Source of the DNA: a virus
Reading direction: 5' to 3' (one strand)
DNA: 48,940 nucleotides
IMG/VR virus record: IMGVR_UViG_3300046009_003988
Span: 1-48,940 of that record
Of this stretch, positions 38,448 to 45,356 are shown in pieces. The notes beneath the pieces were generated by a model. The model made no database searches. It saw only the letters and a program-made list of their open reading frames with translations, and was not told the origin of the DNA. The position numbers and the translations under genes are program-made. Position 1 is the first letter of the stretch, and each line of letters begins with the position of its first letter.

Positions 38448-38700
38448 GACGTGAAAAACACCGCGCTCGGTGCAGGTCTACCGTGTTTGCGTTGAATTTA
38501 TAAGCTGACCCCCAGCTGCACAAATCCCAGCACACAGTGCTCAACCTTGTGCAACTTGGGGTAACGAACCCACCCCATGCCGACCAGCAAAAGTTTAAAA
38601 ATTTGCGTAAAACTAAACTAAAAGTAGAGAAAATCGCAAAAATTTAAACTTTAGCTACCTCCACACGCTAGTGTGGAACCTGCTACGGCTTAGGACAAAG
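38448..38700. other. Structured non-coding region
   Basis: Nested stems without a gene: CACCG-CGCT-CGGTG; CCCCA/TGGGG and TGCACAA/TTGTGCA enclosing AGCAC-ACA-GTGCT (about 38511-38565); a 17-base imperfect inverted repeat (AAGTTTAAAAATTTGCG and CGCAAAAATTTAAACTT); and TCCACAC-GCTA-GTGTGGA. It ends at a bidirectional terminator. No plus promoter is obvious, so the transcribed strand is uncertain. Confidence 0.5.
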
Positions 38701-38737
38701 AAAAAGCCCACTAATCATGCGATTAGTGGGCTTTTTT
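38701..38737. terminator. Bidirectional terminator between convergent units
   Basis: GCCCACTAATC pairs with GATTAGTGGGC, with AAAAA before and TTTTTT after. It separates the plus transcripts from the minus HTH paralogue D operon. Confidence 0.92.
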
Positions 38738-38760
38738 GATGCAAATACACGATTTTGAGA

Positions 38761-38786
38761 CGATTTGGTGCGATTTGGTGCGATTT
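38761..38786. repeat. Short tandem repeat CGATTTGGTG
   Basis: Two and a half copies of CGATTTGGTG in a row, with a related ACGATTTTGAG just before. It lies in the non-coding stretch 38738-38857, where nothing else is clear except a weak TATAAT on the minus strand near 38812. Confidence 0.6.
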
Positions 38787-38857
38787 ATGGCTCGTTGGGC
38801 TGCCCCAGCGATTATAGCCAGCAAAACCCAGTTGCTCATTCCAAAATTAGTACAAAA

Positions 38858-39226
38858 CTATTTAAATTGGTGGTCTGCTATCTGTTGCTCTAGTGAAGCG
38901 ATATAGGATAAATTATCTTTTATACCTTCATAGATTTGTGTTAAACCGATTTTGGTAACCTTCTCCATTGACTCCAGTAGTTGAGGTTCTATACCTAACA
39001 TTTCTGCGATACCATCAATATAAATTTCTTTTTTAATTGGTGGCTCACCTCGTTTGTTTAAGTACTCTTTCTTCTTGTAGATACCAAGACTACTTAGTTT
39101 ACTAATGATACTGCGTGGGCTAACATCTAATTTCTTAGCTAGTGTGGCAACAGTATCTAAGCCTGGGTTAGCTGTATATATTGCTGATATTTCTGTGATT
39201 ACTTCGGGTGTGTAGGTTATAGCCAT
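38858..39226 (-). CDS. Small HTH protein, paralogue D
   Basis: 122 residues. Same layout as paralogues A-C but the most diverged: YTPEVITEISAIYTANPGLD, HTH VSPRSIISKLSSLGIYKKKE, then IYIDGIAEMLGIEPQLLESM, with an extra C-terminal coiled coil (YIASLEQQIADHQFK). Encoded on the opposite strand as the last gene of a minus operon, start overlapping the upstream stop. Probably a DNA-binding regulator acting against or with A-C. Confidence 0.82.
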   Translation of the reverse strand: MAITYTPEVITEISAIYTANPGLDTVATLAKKLDVSPRSIISKLSSLGIYKKKEYLNKRGEPPIKKEIYIDGIAEMLGIEPQLLESMEKVTKIGLTQIYEGIKDNLSYIASLEQQIADHQFK

Positions 39227-39426
39227 TAGTAACTCCCCCTTTCATCTGAATAGGTAGTTGCTGATACAAAAGAATAGAATTCTCTACGTAAAGCATCGAA
39301 CTCGACCCTAAGTTGTTGCAATTCGGTACTAGGCTGCTGTGAAATAACTGAGGTCACATCTAAACTACGCTTACCAGTATCCCTGTCTGGATTAGGTGTA
39401 TTATTTTTTCCAAATACTATAACCAT
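39226..39426 (-). CDS. Small hypothetical protein
   Basis: 66 residues (MVIVFGKNNTPNPDRDTGKR ... LQQLRVEFDALRREFYSFVS), polar with one C-terminal helix. The start overlaps the end of the upstream 263-residue gene by 10 bases, and the stop overlaps the HTH paralogue D start, so all three are translated together. No family recognised. Confidence 0.65.
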   Translation of the reverse strand: MVIVFGKNNTPNPDRDTGKRSLDVTSVISQQPSTELQQLRVEFDALRREFYSFVSATTYSDERGSY

Positions 39427-40208
39427 TTGTCAAGTACCTCCACAGTTGGAGTTTCAAATATTTGAATACCACCAGTAATATCGGACCCTAAGCTGTCGAT
39501 ATCACGGCAATTGGTTATGCTATACTTATGTCGAATATTTGGTTGGTATACCCAAGTTTGACATAACATTAAGCGCAGCAATTTAGGCAAACCATCAAAC
39601 TCTGGATTACCTACTTTATTGATTACTGTAATGCTATTTAGGTGTTTGGTTTGACCTACTTTTTCACCACTACGATATGTACCTCCAATGGCTCGGTACT
39701 CAAGTAGTTGTTCATTTGAGAAGTCTGGTGGGTTACTAAAATATGGTACTAGTGCAATTATATCTTTATCTAAAAATATATCTAGGTTCTCTGTATCTGT
39801 CCAATCCCACTGTGAGTATTGAATATCCTTGTATTCTCGAAATGCACTAAGCACAAGTGGCACACCTGTTGCATATCGTGCCGACTTAGGGTCAATTTGT
39901 TTGGCTCCGCCAAGTACTTCACCACGCGGCGTTGCGTTAAGGAACTTTAGTATGCCATTAACTTCTGGCACTGTTAGCCCTTTGCCATTTGGGTAACTAA
40001 GAGTGCCTGCCTTGGCTTTAGCCTTTAAATCTTGAAATGTTGCAGTAAATGAATACTTATCACCTACTTTGATTGGTGTAATTTGTGAAGCTACCCAGGC
40101 TAATAATTGGGGGACTAGAAAAGAACCCTCAATATTAATATCTGCTATAACTCCATCTGGTTTTGCTAGTGCTGTCCAGTTGACGTGTGTAATATCGGTA
40201 AATACCAT
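39417..40208 (-). CDS. Hypothetical phage protein, 263 residues
   Basis: A soluble alpha/beta protein with no signal peptide, no membrane segment and no motif I recognise. Notable stretches: GSFLVPQLLAWVASQITPIK, SQWDWTDTENLDIFLDKDII and QTWVYQPNIRHKYSITNCRD. It heads a three-gene operon with an HTH regulator and is preceded by a long structured leader. Function not assigned. Confidence 0.7.
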   Translation of the reverse strand: MVFTDITHVNWTALAKPDGVIADINIEGSFLVPQLLAWVASQITPIKVGDKYSFTATFQDLKAKAKAGTLSYPNGKGLTVPEVNGILKFLNATPRGEVLGGAKQIDPKSARYATGVPLVLSAFREYKDIQYSQWDWTDTENLDIFLDKDIIALVPYFSNPPDFSNEQLLEYRAIGGTYRSGEKVGQTKHLNSITVINKVGNPEFDGLPKLLRLMLCQTWVYQPNIRHKYSITNCRDIDSLGSDITGGIQIFETPTVEVLDKWL

Positions 40209-40557
40209 GTGTTTCCTTTAGATTAAGGGACTAGTTAAAGGGCTAGTCTGACCCTAAGTTGATGCAGTTGGAAAGTGGCTAAAGCGTTATGTTTAGCCGA
40301 AGTAGGGCCAATGCTTTTGGAAGGCTATTTTAGCTTATGCAATCCAAACGGCTTTAATAAATACAATAGTTACAATTATAGCCAGCATTAGTTTTATTAA
40401 GTTTACACAACTCACCTCCGATGCGAAGAAGTTTCTAAAGTGTTAGAATTTCTCACATTTTTAGCAGAGCGAAAAACTATAAATTCTACACATTTTTAAC
40501 TTCCTCTGTCGAGGTGTTGTGTAATGTATTGAGTTGTATCAAATTATATATTATTAT
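40209..40557 (-). promoter_or_regulatory. Long 5' leader of the 263-residue gene
   Basis: About 340 bases between the promoter at 40558-40587 and the start codon. It contains an imperfect long-range pairing (ACACAACTCACCTC near 40403 and GAGGTGTTGTGT near 40511) and a direct repeat (TTTCTCACATTTTTA and ATTCTACACATTTTTA). No credible gene is visible. A regulatory leader RNA is possible. Confidence 0.45.
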
Positions 40558-40587
40558 ATCATACTCGCATAATAAATTACAAGTCAA
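40558..40587 (-). promoter_or_regulatory. Promoter of 263-residue gene operon
   Basis: Minus strand TTGACT, 18 bases, TATGAT; an overlapping TTGTAA, 18 bases, TATAAT is also possible. Confidence 0.6.
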
Positions 40588-40606
40588 TTTTTTCGTGAGA
40601 AGTTGT

Positions 40607-40750
40607 TTATAAGCTCATGTACAAATTATAGGCAAAAGACTCGATGTGTTCCTCACAGTCCTTTGGCATATCTAACAAGATTACCTTTAGTGCAGCGGCT
40701 TCTTCTTGAGTCAGTTTAATTTTTACTGACTCTTCATGTGTTACTTTCAT
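40607..40750 (-). CDS. Small hypothetical protein
   Basis: 47 residues (MKVTHEESVKIKLTQEEAAA then LKVILLDMPKDCEEHIESFA). The start overlaps the stop of the SprT-like gene (ATGA). The -35 of the next unit lies just after its stop. No family recognised; the alternating start suggests a beta strand followed by helices. Confidence 0.65.
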   Translation of the reverse strand: MKVTHEESVKIKLTQEEAAALKVILLDMPKDCEEHIESFAYNLYMSL

Positions 40751-41202
40751 AGTGTACCTCCATTAGTTATTTTACGAATTTCAGAGGTCATCACAACCTT
40801 TGAACCACAAAGCTTGCAACCCCAAGACTTGGTGCTAGCCTGTAGCGTGAATAAATGCTCCTTGCAGCCGCATTTACCTACCACTCGCTGCAAAGTTCTT
40901 TTAGCCTTCTGAACTTCGTAGTTGTGGTAAGTATTTGGTTTCCCTCCTAGTTCCAGCATTATCATGCGGAACTCAGGGCCATGTGCTTGTTTGGCATTGG
41001 GAAATCTAGCCGCTGTAAATAGATGTGCCAACTCATGCAACACTGTGTTGCTGTAGTTGGCATTGTGCATTAGCTTGGTGTTGAAAGCAACCTTGTTTAG
41101 CTGTGGATATGCACGACCTGCAATTGTGTTGTGTTCAAACCACTCTACCACAATTGCGGGGTCAAAGCTGTTGACTAACTCTATTATTTGTTCTTTATTC
41201 AT
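40747..41202 (-). CDS. SprT-like metalloprotease with zinc ribbon
   Basis: 151 residues. HELAH at 56-60 and His74 (QAHGPEFR) form the zinc site. The C-terminal zinc ribbon has Cys-x-Cys (GKCGCKEH) and Cys-x-x-Cys (WGCKLCGSK), the full SprT architecture. Related only distantly to the SprT-like protein at 33695. Possible roles: DNA-protein crosslink removal or host protein cleavage. Own promoter at 41228-41256. Confidence 0.88.
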   Translation of the reverse strand: MNKEQIIELVNSFDPAIVVEWFEHNTIAGRAYPQLNKVAFNTKLMHNANYSNTVLHELAHLFTAARFPNAKQAHGPEFRMIMLELGGKPNTYHNYEVQKAKRTLQRVVGKCGCKEHLFTLQASTKSWGCKLCGSKVVMTSEIRKITNGGTL

Positions 41203-41227
41203 TGCCCGTTTCCTCAGTTTATAAAGT

Positions 41228-41256
41228 ATTATACGCTAAATAACGGGCAATGTCAA
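41228..41256 (-). promoter_or_regulatory. Promoter of SprT-zinc ribbon gene
   Basis: Minus strand TTGACA, 17 bases, TATAAT; the -35 box begins 2 bases after the preceding gene stops. Confidence 0.85.
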
Positions 41257-41257
41257 G

Positions 41258-41464
41258 TTAAAGTTCTCGGATTACTTTATAACTCAATACCGCTTTAGCA
41301 AATGCTAACTCCGCTTCCTCGGCTGTATCAAACTTTGAGTATTTAGCCACATAGTCGCTACCATTCCACCAAAAGTTATTTTTACCTAAGAATTCTCGTG
41401 GCATTAGAAACCTACGACGAGTAACACCCCAAGTGCCATCATTGAATTTAATTAGTTTAGCCAT
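41258..41464 (-). CDS. Small hypothetical protein
   Basis: 68 residues from MAKLIKFNDGTWGVTRRRFL, basic, with WWNGSDYVAKYSKFDTAEEA, a fold reminiscent of small beta-alpha phage proteins. The start is chosen at 41464, two bases after the preceding stop (TAATATG), with AAGGA upstream. No family recognised. Confidence 0.65.
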   Translation of the reverse strand: MAKLIKFNDGTWGVTRRRFLMPREFLGKNNFWWNGSDYVAKYSKFDTAEEAELAFAKAVLSYKVIREL

Positions 41465-41465
41465 A

Positions 41466-41678
41466 TTAGAAGTATCCTTCAGCGCGTAAGTCTTCAATGA
41501 TAGTTGTTGGCTCAAATTGGTCAGTTGAGTCAATAACTTCTTCACCTACAAATAGTTGTAAGTATTCATGCTCATCACTATTATTAGCAGCAATATCTTC
41601 AGCTTCTTCTACTGTTTCAGCGTCAATAAAGTACTTATTAATAAAGGTTACTTCAGTTGTAATTAAAAATGTTTTCAT
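41466..41678 (-). CDS. Small acidic hypothetical protein
   Basis: 70 residues (MKTFLITTEVTFINKYFIDA, EDIAANNSDEHEYLQLFVGE). Strand-strand-helix pattern as in many tiny phage proteins. Ribosome-binding site AGGAGAA and promoter 41704-41732 upstream. Function unknown. Confidence 0.7.
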   Translation of the reverse strand: MKTFLITTEVTFINKYFIDAETVEEAEDIAANNSDEHEYLQLFVGEEVIDSTDQFEPTTIIEDLRAEGYF

Positions 41679-41703
41679 GGTCGGTTCTCCTATTTAATAT
41701 ATA

Positions 41704-41732
41704 ATTATACGGCAATTAAGCTATTCAGTCAA
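41704..41732 (-). promoter_or_regulatory. Promoter of two small genes
   Basis: Minus strand TTGACT, 17 bases, TATAAT. Confidence 0.82.
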
Positions 41733-41740
41733 GTCCATAA

Positions 41741-42004
41741 TTAGCGACGCATCTTACCTAAATCTTTAATATCATTATCCCTAAAAACTGGAATGGCATT
41801 AGACTTATGTAGCTGACCAATGCCTATCATTTCATCACCAGTATACTCTTGTATAGGCTTTGCGGTTGCATTACCTACTCCATCACCCAAACTAGGAATA
41901 TCCTTAGTACTAGAACCTTCTCGTGGGATATTCCCAGTAGTCTTAGTTGGGTTATATTTTGTTAGTCTAGAATTAACTTTTTTAAAGAACTCTGCCTTAT
42001 TCAT
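41741..42004 (-). CDS. Small basic hypothetical protein
   Basis: 87 residues from MNKAEFFKKVNSRLTKYNPT, mostly disordered in appearance (Thr, Gly, Pro) and ending KDLGKMRR. Start chosen at 42004 by AAGGATAAAAACAATG; it overlaps the end of the upstream gene by 8 bases. No family recognised. Confidence 0.6.
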   Translation of the reverse strand: MNKAEFFKKVNSRLTKYNPTKTTGNIPREGSSTKDIPSLGDGVGNATAKPIQEYTGDEMIGIGQLHKSNAIPVFRDNDIKDLGKMRR

Positions 42005-42152
42005 TGTTTTTATCCTTGCAATCACAGGTTCTACCTTGATTGCAGTTACCAGTACAATCACCACAATATCCATCTAAAGCTAATTTAATAAATGCATAGG
42101 TAAATACGAATACAATCAGCATTAAACCACAAACAGTAAGAAAAATATCCAT
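41997..42152 (-). CDS. Small membrane protein with Cys-rich tail
   Basis: 51 residues: one hydrophobic helix (IFLTVCGLMLIVFVFTYAFI), then a Cys-rich tail (YCGDCTGNCNQGRTCDCKDK) that could bind metal. It starts 2 bases after the AbrB-like gene stops and overlaps the following gene by 8 bases. Similar Cys-rich tails occur in small phage membrane proteins; function unknown. Confidence 0.65.
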   Translation of the reverse strand: MDIFLTVCGLMLIVFVFTYAFIKLALDGYCGDCTGNCNQGRTCDCKDKNNE

Positions 42153-42154
42153 AT

Positions 42155-42304
42155 CTAATCCTTTAATTTACTCAAAATAACAACACCTGATTCAGAAATA
42201 TCCCAAACTAATAAATCATCTACTACCCAACCTAATTCATCTAAGATTTCTTGGGGAATAGGTAAAACTAAATCACCATCTACTTCTTGCACTTCAACTA
42301 TCAT
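42155..42304 (-). CDS. AbrB/MazE-like small protein
   Basis: 49 residues. The pattern GDLVLPIPQEILDELGW then VWDISESGVVILSK matches the swapped-hairpin AbrB (SpoVT-AbrB) fold of MazE-type antitoxins and transition regulators. No toxin gene is obvious next to it. It overlaps the upstream gene by 11 bases. Possibly a DNA-binding dimer. Confidence 0.65.
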   Translation of the reverse strand: MIVEVQEVDGDLVLPIPQEILDELGWVVDDLLVWDISESGVVILSKLKD

Positions 42305-42476
42305 TTTTAGTTTCCTCTTCTAGTTTAGGGGTTTCTTCAACTACTACGGGCTTTTTTAAGTGTTTATATAATTTAACTTTTGCAGCAAACTGTCGTGGTT
42401 CATGCTCTGGGCTAGGTAAAACATTAAACATTGTAAACATACTATCTATGGTAGTTTCTAGTTCTGTGTCAGTCAT
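42294..42476 (-). CDS. Small charged hypothetical protein
   Basis: 60 residues with HEPRQFAAKVKLYKHLKKPV and an acidic tail (EETPKLEEETKNDS). The start overlaps the phosphoesterase stop by one base. Function unknown. Confidence 0.6.
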   Translation of the reverse strand: MTDTELETTIDSMFTMFNVLPSPEHEPRQFAAKVKLYKHLKKPVVVEETPKLEEETKNDS

Positions 42477-43207
42477 TATATCTCCACAATCAAATTATCA
42501 ACAAAGCCATGCCTATTTTCACTACCATACCCCCTAGGGTTGCAGAGTACTCTAGTATCTCCTTCTAGGAAGTCGACGCTACTATGACCATGCCCGTGAA
42601 CCCACAAACCTGGCCAGCCCATTACATCACTCATATCTGATGCAAAGTAAGGGTTCATAATACTTCCCGCAAACTTGGCATCACAACACTGTGCACTAGG
42701 CATAAAGTGGCTAATAACAACACGCTTTCTGCCCTCAGTGATGTGCAGGAAATAAGCCAACTCTTGACGAAAGAATTGATGTTCTTTGATGTGTTGTTCA
42801 ACACTCCAATCTTGGATATATGTGAAATCCGCAATACCTCGTCGTGCCTCTCGCTTAGCAAAGTTGCTATCATTACTGCCGTATAGTTGGAAGTCGGTAA
42901 ACATAGTACCACCGTAGAAACTTACATCACCTATGCTTATTATATCATTGTCTAAGAAAGTAAAGTTTGCGAAGTATCTTTGTAGGTTATTAAAGTAATT
43001 TTTAACATTTGTTACAGTAGAGTTATAATACTCATGATTGCCAGCAACCATGAGTATTTGAATATGTTCGGGAACGGTTTCAAAAAACTCATGATGACAA
43101 TTCCGTCCGTGAATATCTCCAGCTAAAATAAGAACATCTTCTTCGCCAGCTACATATTCAAAGGCGTAGCCTTCTAGGTGTAAGTCGCTTAGTATTCTTA
43201 TTTTCAT
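42476..43207 (-). CDS. Calcineurin-like metallophosphoesterase
   Basis: 243 residues from MKIRILSDLHLEG. The metal-binding signature is complete: DLH, LAGDIHGRN, VAGNHEYY, VISHFMPS and VHGHGHSS. Phage members act on nucleotides, RNA or DNA ends; substrate unknown here. The start at 43207 is preferred to 43219 because the motif begins directly after it. It sits in a compact operon of small genes. Confidence 0.9.
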   Translation of the reverse strand: MKIRILSDLHLEGYAFEYVAGEEDVLILAGDIHGRNCHHEFFETVPEHIQILMVAGNHEYYNSTVTNVKNYFNNLQRYFANFTFLDNDIISIGDVSFYGGTMFTDFQLYGSNDSNFAKREARRGIADFTYIQDWSVEQHIKEHQFFRQELAYFLHITEGRKRVVISHFMPSAQCCDAKFAGSIMNPYFASDMSDVMGWPGLWVHGHGHSSVDFLEGDTRVLCNPRGYGSENRHGFVDNLIVEI

Positions 43208-43383
43208 TACGCTTTCCATTCATCAATATCAACAAAATCTAAATTTGAAAAAGGCGTTGGTTTTTGATAACCTTGAGCCTGTAAAAACCTAGTAAAAGCT
43301 TCAACTAGTTCATCTAGTGATGGATTACCTTCAACAGTCATTTCAACTGACTCATTTTGGTCCTGCCAAATAAATTTATTCAT
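43207..43383 (-). CDS. Small hypothetical protein
   Basis: 58 residues (MNKFIWQDQNESVEMTVEGN, LDELVEAFTRFLQAQGYQ). Start at 43383 supported by GGGGGGAATTGTTAATG. The central helix LDELVEAFTRFLQAQGY occurs in many small phage proteins of similar layout. Overlaps the upstream gene by 8 bases and the next start by one base. Confidence 0.7.
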   Translation of the reverse strand: MNKFIWQDQNESVEMTVEGNPSLDELVEAFTRFLQAQGYQKPTPFSNLDFVDIDEWKA

Positions 43384-43531
43384 TAACAATTCCCCCCAAC
43401 AATATTTTATTAGCTTCATCTTCATCTTTGACTGGAATAATATATTCTGGTTTACCCAAGCTATTCCTAACAAGTACTTGGGGGTAAGTATCTACCATCC
43501 ATGAGCCATCATTATTTTCAAGTTTTTGCAT
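43376..43531 (-). CDS. Small hypothetical protein
   Basis: 51 residues (MQKLENNDGSWMVDTYPQVL, VKDEDEANKILLGGIVNE). First gene after the minus promoter at 43558-43586. ATGAATAA overlap with the next gene. No family recognised. Confidence 0.65.
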   Translation of the reverse strand: MQKLENNDGSWMVDTYPQVLVRNSLGKPEYIIPVKDEDEANKILLGGIVNE

Positions 43532-43557
43532 AGTGTTATTCTCCGATTTATAAATAT

Positions 43558-43586
43558 ATTATACTCGCTTTAACCCGCGAAGTCAA
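43558..43586 (-). promoter_or_regulatory. Promoter of phosphoesterase operon
   Basis: Minus strand TTGACT, 17 bases, TATAAT; drives 43531 down to at least 41741. Confidence 0.85.
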
Positions 43587-43792
43587 ATAAATTTTTGCGC
43601 GGTCTAAAAAACTTTTTGTTGTCAATACGAGTATAGCCATGACTTTTTCAGATAGTTTCAACAACGTTAAATTAAGTGGCTTTGCCTATACTAAAAAGCA
43701 GTTCCAAATACTGCGTCTGCGCATCAAAATCCAACAATAAAACTTTGGTTTTAGGAAAATTTGCACTGCGCCCAACCTCAAAAAATTTCTTC
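43587..43792. other. Intergenic region between divergent promoters
   Basis: About 200 bases without a credible gene; the short frames here have no ribosome-binding site. Nothing clear beyond the two flanking promoters. Confidence 0.6.
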
Positions 43793-43821
43793 TTGACATT
43801 GTTTCCTATTTGCCGTATAAT
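43793..43821 (+). promoter_or_regulatory. Promoter of 60-residue gene
   Basis: TTGACA, 17 bases, TATAAT. Confidence 0.88.
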
Positions 43822-43848
43822 AGTTATATTAAATCGTGAGAGGGGCAT

Positions 43849-44031
43849 ATGCGTTATACAAAAGAATATACCCAAGCTCTTGAAGATTTAGTTACAGAAA
43901 AACTTTTACCAGCATATATTGAACACTGCCGTAGAGCCAAGATTGACCCCAATACTAATGAAATCATAAGGGAGCTTCTTGGCATTATGAAAAAGAAACG
44001 CGAAATACCATTTCTACTAAAAGCTAAATAA
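43849..44031 (+). CDS. Small basic helical protein
   Basis: 60 residues (MRYTKEYTQALEDLVTEKLL, EHCRRAKIDPNTNEIIRELL, KKKREIPFLLKAK). Strong ribosome-binding site GAGAGGGG and a near-perfect promoter upstream. Helical and basic, so nucleic acid binding is possible. Next promoter begins 9 bases after its stop. Confidence 0.75.
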   Translation: MRYTKEYTQALEDLVTEKLLPAYIEHCRRAKIDPNTNEIIRELLGIMKKKREIPFLLKAK

Positions 44032-44039
44032 AAATTATC

Positions 44040-44068
44040 TTGACTTACAAAGCTAAACGCTGTATAAT
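44040..44068 (+). promoter_or_regulatory. Promoter of structured RNA 2 and DUF5664 operon
   Basis: TTGACT, 17 bases, TATAAT. Confidence 0.88.
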
Positions 44069-44074
44069 TATATA

Positions 44075-44650
44075 TTAAATTGAAAAAGTTATTAAGTCCC
44101 ACGAAATTCTCCAAACCTTACTATATTATATATACAAAAACGAGAATAGGTGGGAAAATAACTTTAATACTTTAAAGGGGTGTTTTGATTATTGACCTCT
44201 TACAAACAATCAACTCAATATATCTTAAGTGTTATTATGTTAGGAAAGCTTTGCGGCTCTACTAAGCACTAACGCTGACGGACAGAAATCCTACGCAAAT
44301 AGGTAGTCTACCCGAGATAGTAGCACAGCTAATTCCCAGAAATGGATTATGTATTAGAATAACGTATGCTATCTCAGCCTGCTTCGGCGGTGCTTTAAAT
44401 CCTATGAGGTCTTGTGTAAACAAGTAGCCAAGTAGGTTGCTTCCTAAGTATATAGTAACTTAGCTGGTTGGTCTTAGGAATAGACTAGACAACAAAATGT
44501 CTATAAATATAGCGTGGGATACCGATAACCCTAAGTTGTGAAGTTTACACTCAAAACTCACCTAGTGGCGCAATGCTGCTAGTCAGCCATTTGGAATAGT
44601 GGCTATTTCTTTTGTGCCTAGCAGTAGACATAAAAGAAATAATGAAGGAA
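44075..44650 (+). ncRNA. Large structured RNA / leader candidate 2 (about 575 nt)
   Basis: No gene between promoter and next start. Perfect stems: GTTATT/AATAAC (44088, 44157) with TCCCAC/GTGGGA (44097, 44150); GTTAG/CTAAC (44239, 44269); GAGATAG/CTATCTC (44314, 44369); long-range GTGTAAAC/GTTTACAC (44414, 44543) enclosing CTAAGT/ACTTAG (44444, 44458); ATTTCTTTT/AAAAGAAAT (44605, 44632). No terminator lies before the next gene, so it may be a 5' leader or a precursor from which the RNA is processed. Class not identified. Confidence 0.65.
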
Positions 44651-44654
44651 TAAT

Positions 44655-44981
44655 ATGGAATTAAAAGTAGCTACTAAATATGATATGGGTAAAAGAGATT
44701 GGTCTCTGCTACCTTTAGACAGCGTGGAAGAAATAGTTAAAGTATTAGAATTTGGCGCAAATAAATATGCAGCACACAATTGGTCTAATAATGGTGGTTT
44801 TAAATATACCAGAGTAATAAATGCTATGCTACGGCATATCTTTGCATTTATGCGGGGTGAAGACCTAGACCCAGAAACTGGCTTATCACATCTAGCACAC
44901 GCTGGCTGTAATATACTTTTTATTCTACACTTTATTAAGCATAAGGATAAATATTCTACTAACGATGATAGGGGTCTATAA
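44655..44981 (+). CDS. DUF5664-type dNTP diphosphohydrolase-like protein
   Basis: 108 residues. KYDMGKRDWSLLPLDSVEEI, then LEFGANKYAAHNW and LDPETGLSHLAHAGCNILFI follow the pattern of DUF5664 proteins annotated as dATP/dGTP diphosphohydrolase-like, an all-alpha MazG-related fold. Likely role: adjusting nucleotide pools during phage replication. Preceded by the large structured leader and followed by three tiny coupled genes. Confidence 0.82.
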   Translation: MELKVATKYDMGKRDWSLLPLDSVEEIVKVLEFGANKYAAHNWSNNGGFKYTRVINAMLRHIFAFMRGEDLDPETGLSHLAHAGCNILFILHFIKHKDKYSTNDDRGL

Positions 44982-45043
44982 TGGATGCGTACAAACCAAA
45001 ACCAGCTAAACCAGCAAAGATGCCACCTAAACCTAAAAAATGA
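44981..45043 (+). CDS. Pro/Lys-rich micropeptide
   Basis: 20 residues, almost only Pro, Lys and Ala (KPKPAKPAKMPPKPKK). It is coupled on both sides: TAATG overlap with the DUF5664 gene and a 4-base overlap with the next gene. The tight coupling supports translation. Confidence 0.55.
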   Translation: MDAYKPKPAKPAKMPPKPKK

Positions 45044-45186
45044 ATGAAACCTTAGTAAATCCCGAAGTACCTGATAGAGTTATAAATCTCTATCCAACAT
45101 TAGAACAAATAATGCACGTTATTAATCAAAGTCCTAGATTAGGTAGGTTAATATACACTCTTTTAAAAATAAAATATAGGAATTAA
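45040..45186 (+). CDS. Small hypothetical protein
   Basis: 48 residues (MNETLVNPEVPDRVINLYPT, LGRLIYTLLKIKYRN). ATGA overlap with the micropeptide gene. Function unknown. Confidence 0.6.
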   Translation: MNETLVNPEVPDRVINLYPTLEQIMHVINQSPRLGRLIYTLLKIKYRN

Positions 45187-45188
45187 GA

Positions 45189-45350
45189 ATGAATTTTGAA
45201 CTAACCTTAGACGAAGCCAATATTGTTTTAGCTGCCCTAAGTAAATTACCGTATGAACACTCAGCTGGGCTAATACAAAAAATGCAACAACAAGCGCAAC
45301 CTCAATTACCTGCTCAAGAACAACCAGCACAAGAACCTACAGCTGAATAA
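45189..45350 (+). CDS. Small Gln/Pro-rich protein
   Basis: 53 residues. The N-terminal part (MNFELTLDEANIVLAALSKL) reads like a small phage domain with LTxxEAxxILxALxxLP; the tail is rich in Gln, Pro and Ala. Last gene before the tRNA-Met; AGGAATTAAG ribosome-binding site. Confidence 0.7.
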   Translation: MNFELTLDEANIVLAALSKLPYEHSAGLIQKMQQQAQPQLPAQEQPAQEPTAE

Positions 45351-45356
45351 AAATAT

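Noticed and set aside
42155-42304. Toxin-antitoxin module around the AbrB-like gene
   Set aside because: Neighbours show no MazF-like or other toxin motif, so only the AbrB-like fold is reported.
43676-43891. 71-residue plus-strand frame
   Set aside because: Runs through the promoter at 43793 and into the 43849 gene in another frame, and lacks a ribosome-binding site.
44075-44650. Group I intron or tmRNA
   Set aside because: No split gene flanks it, no tRNA-like ends or tag frame are visible, and the intron core elements could not be identified.
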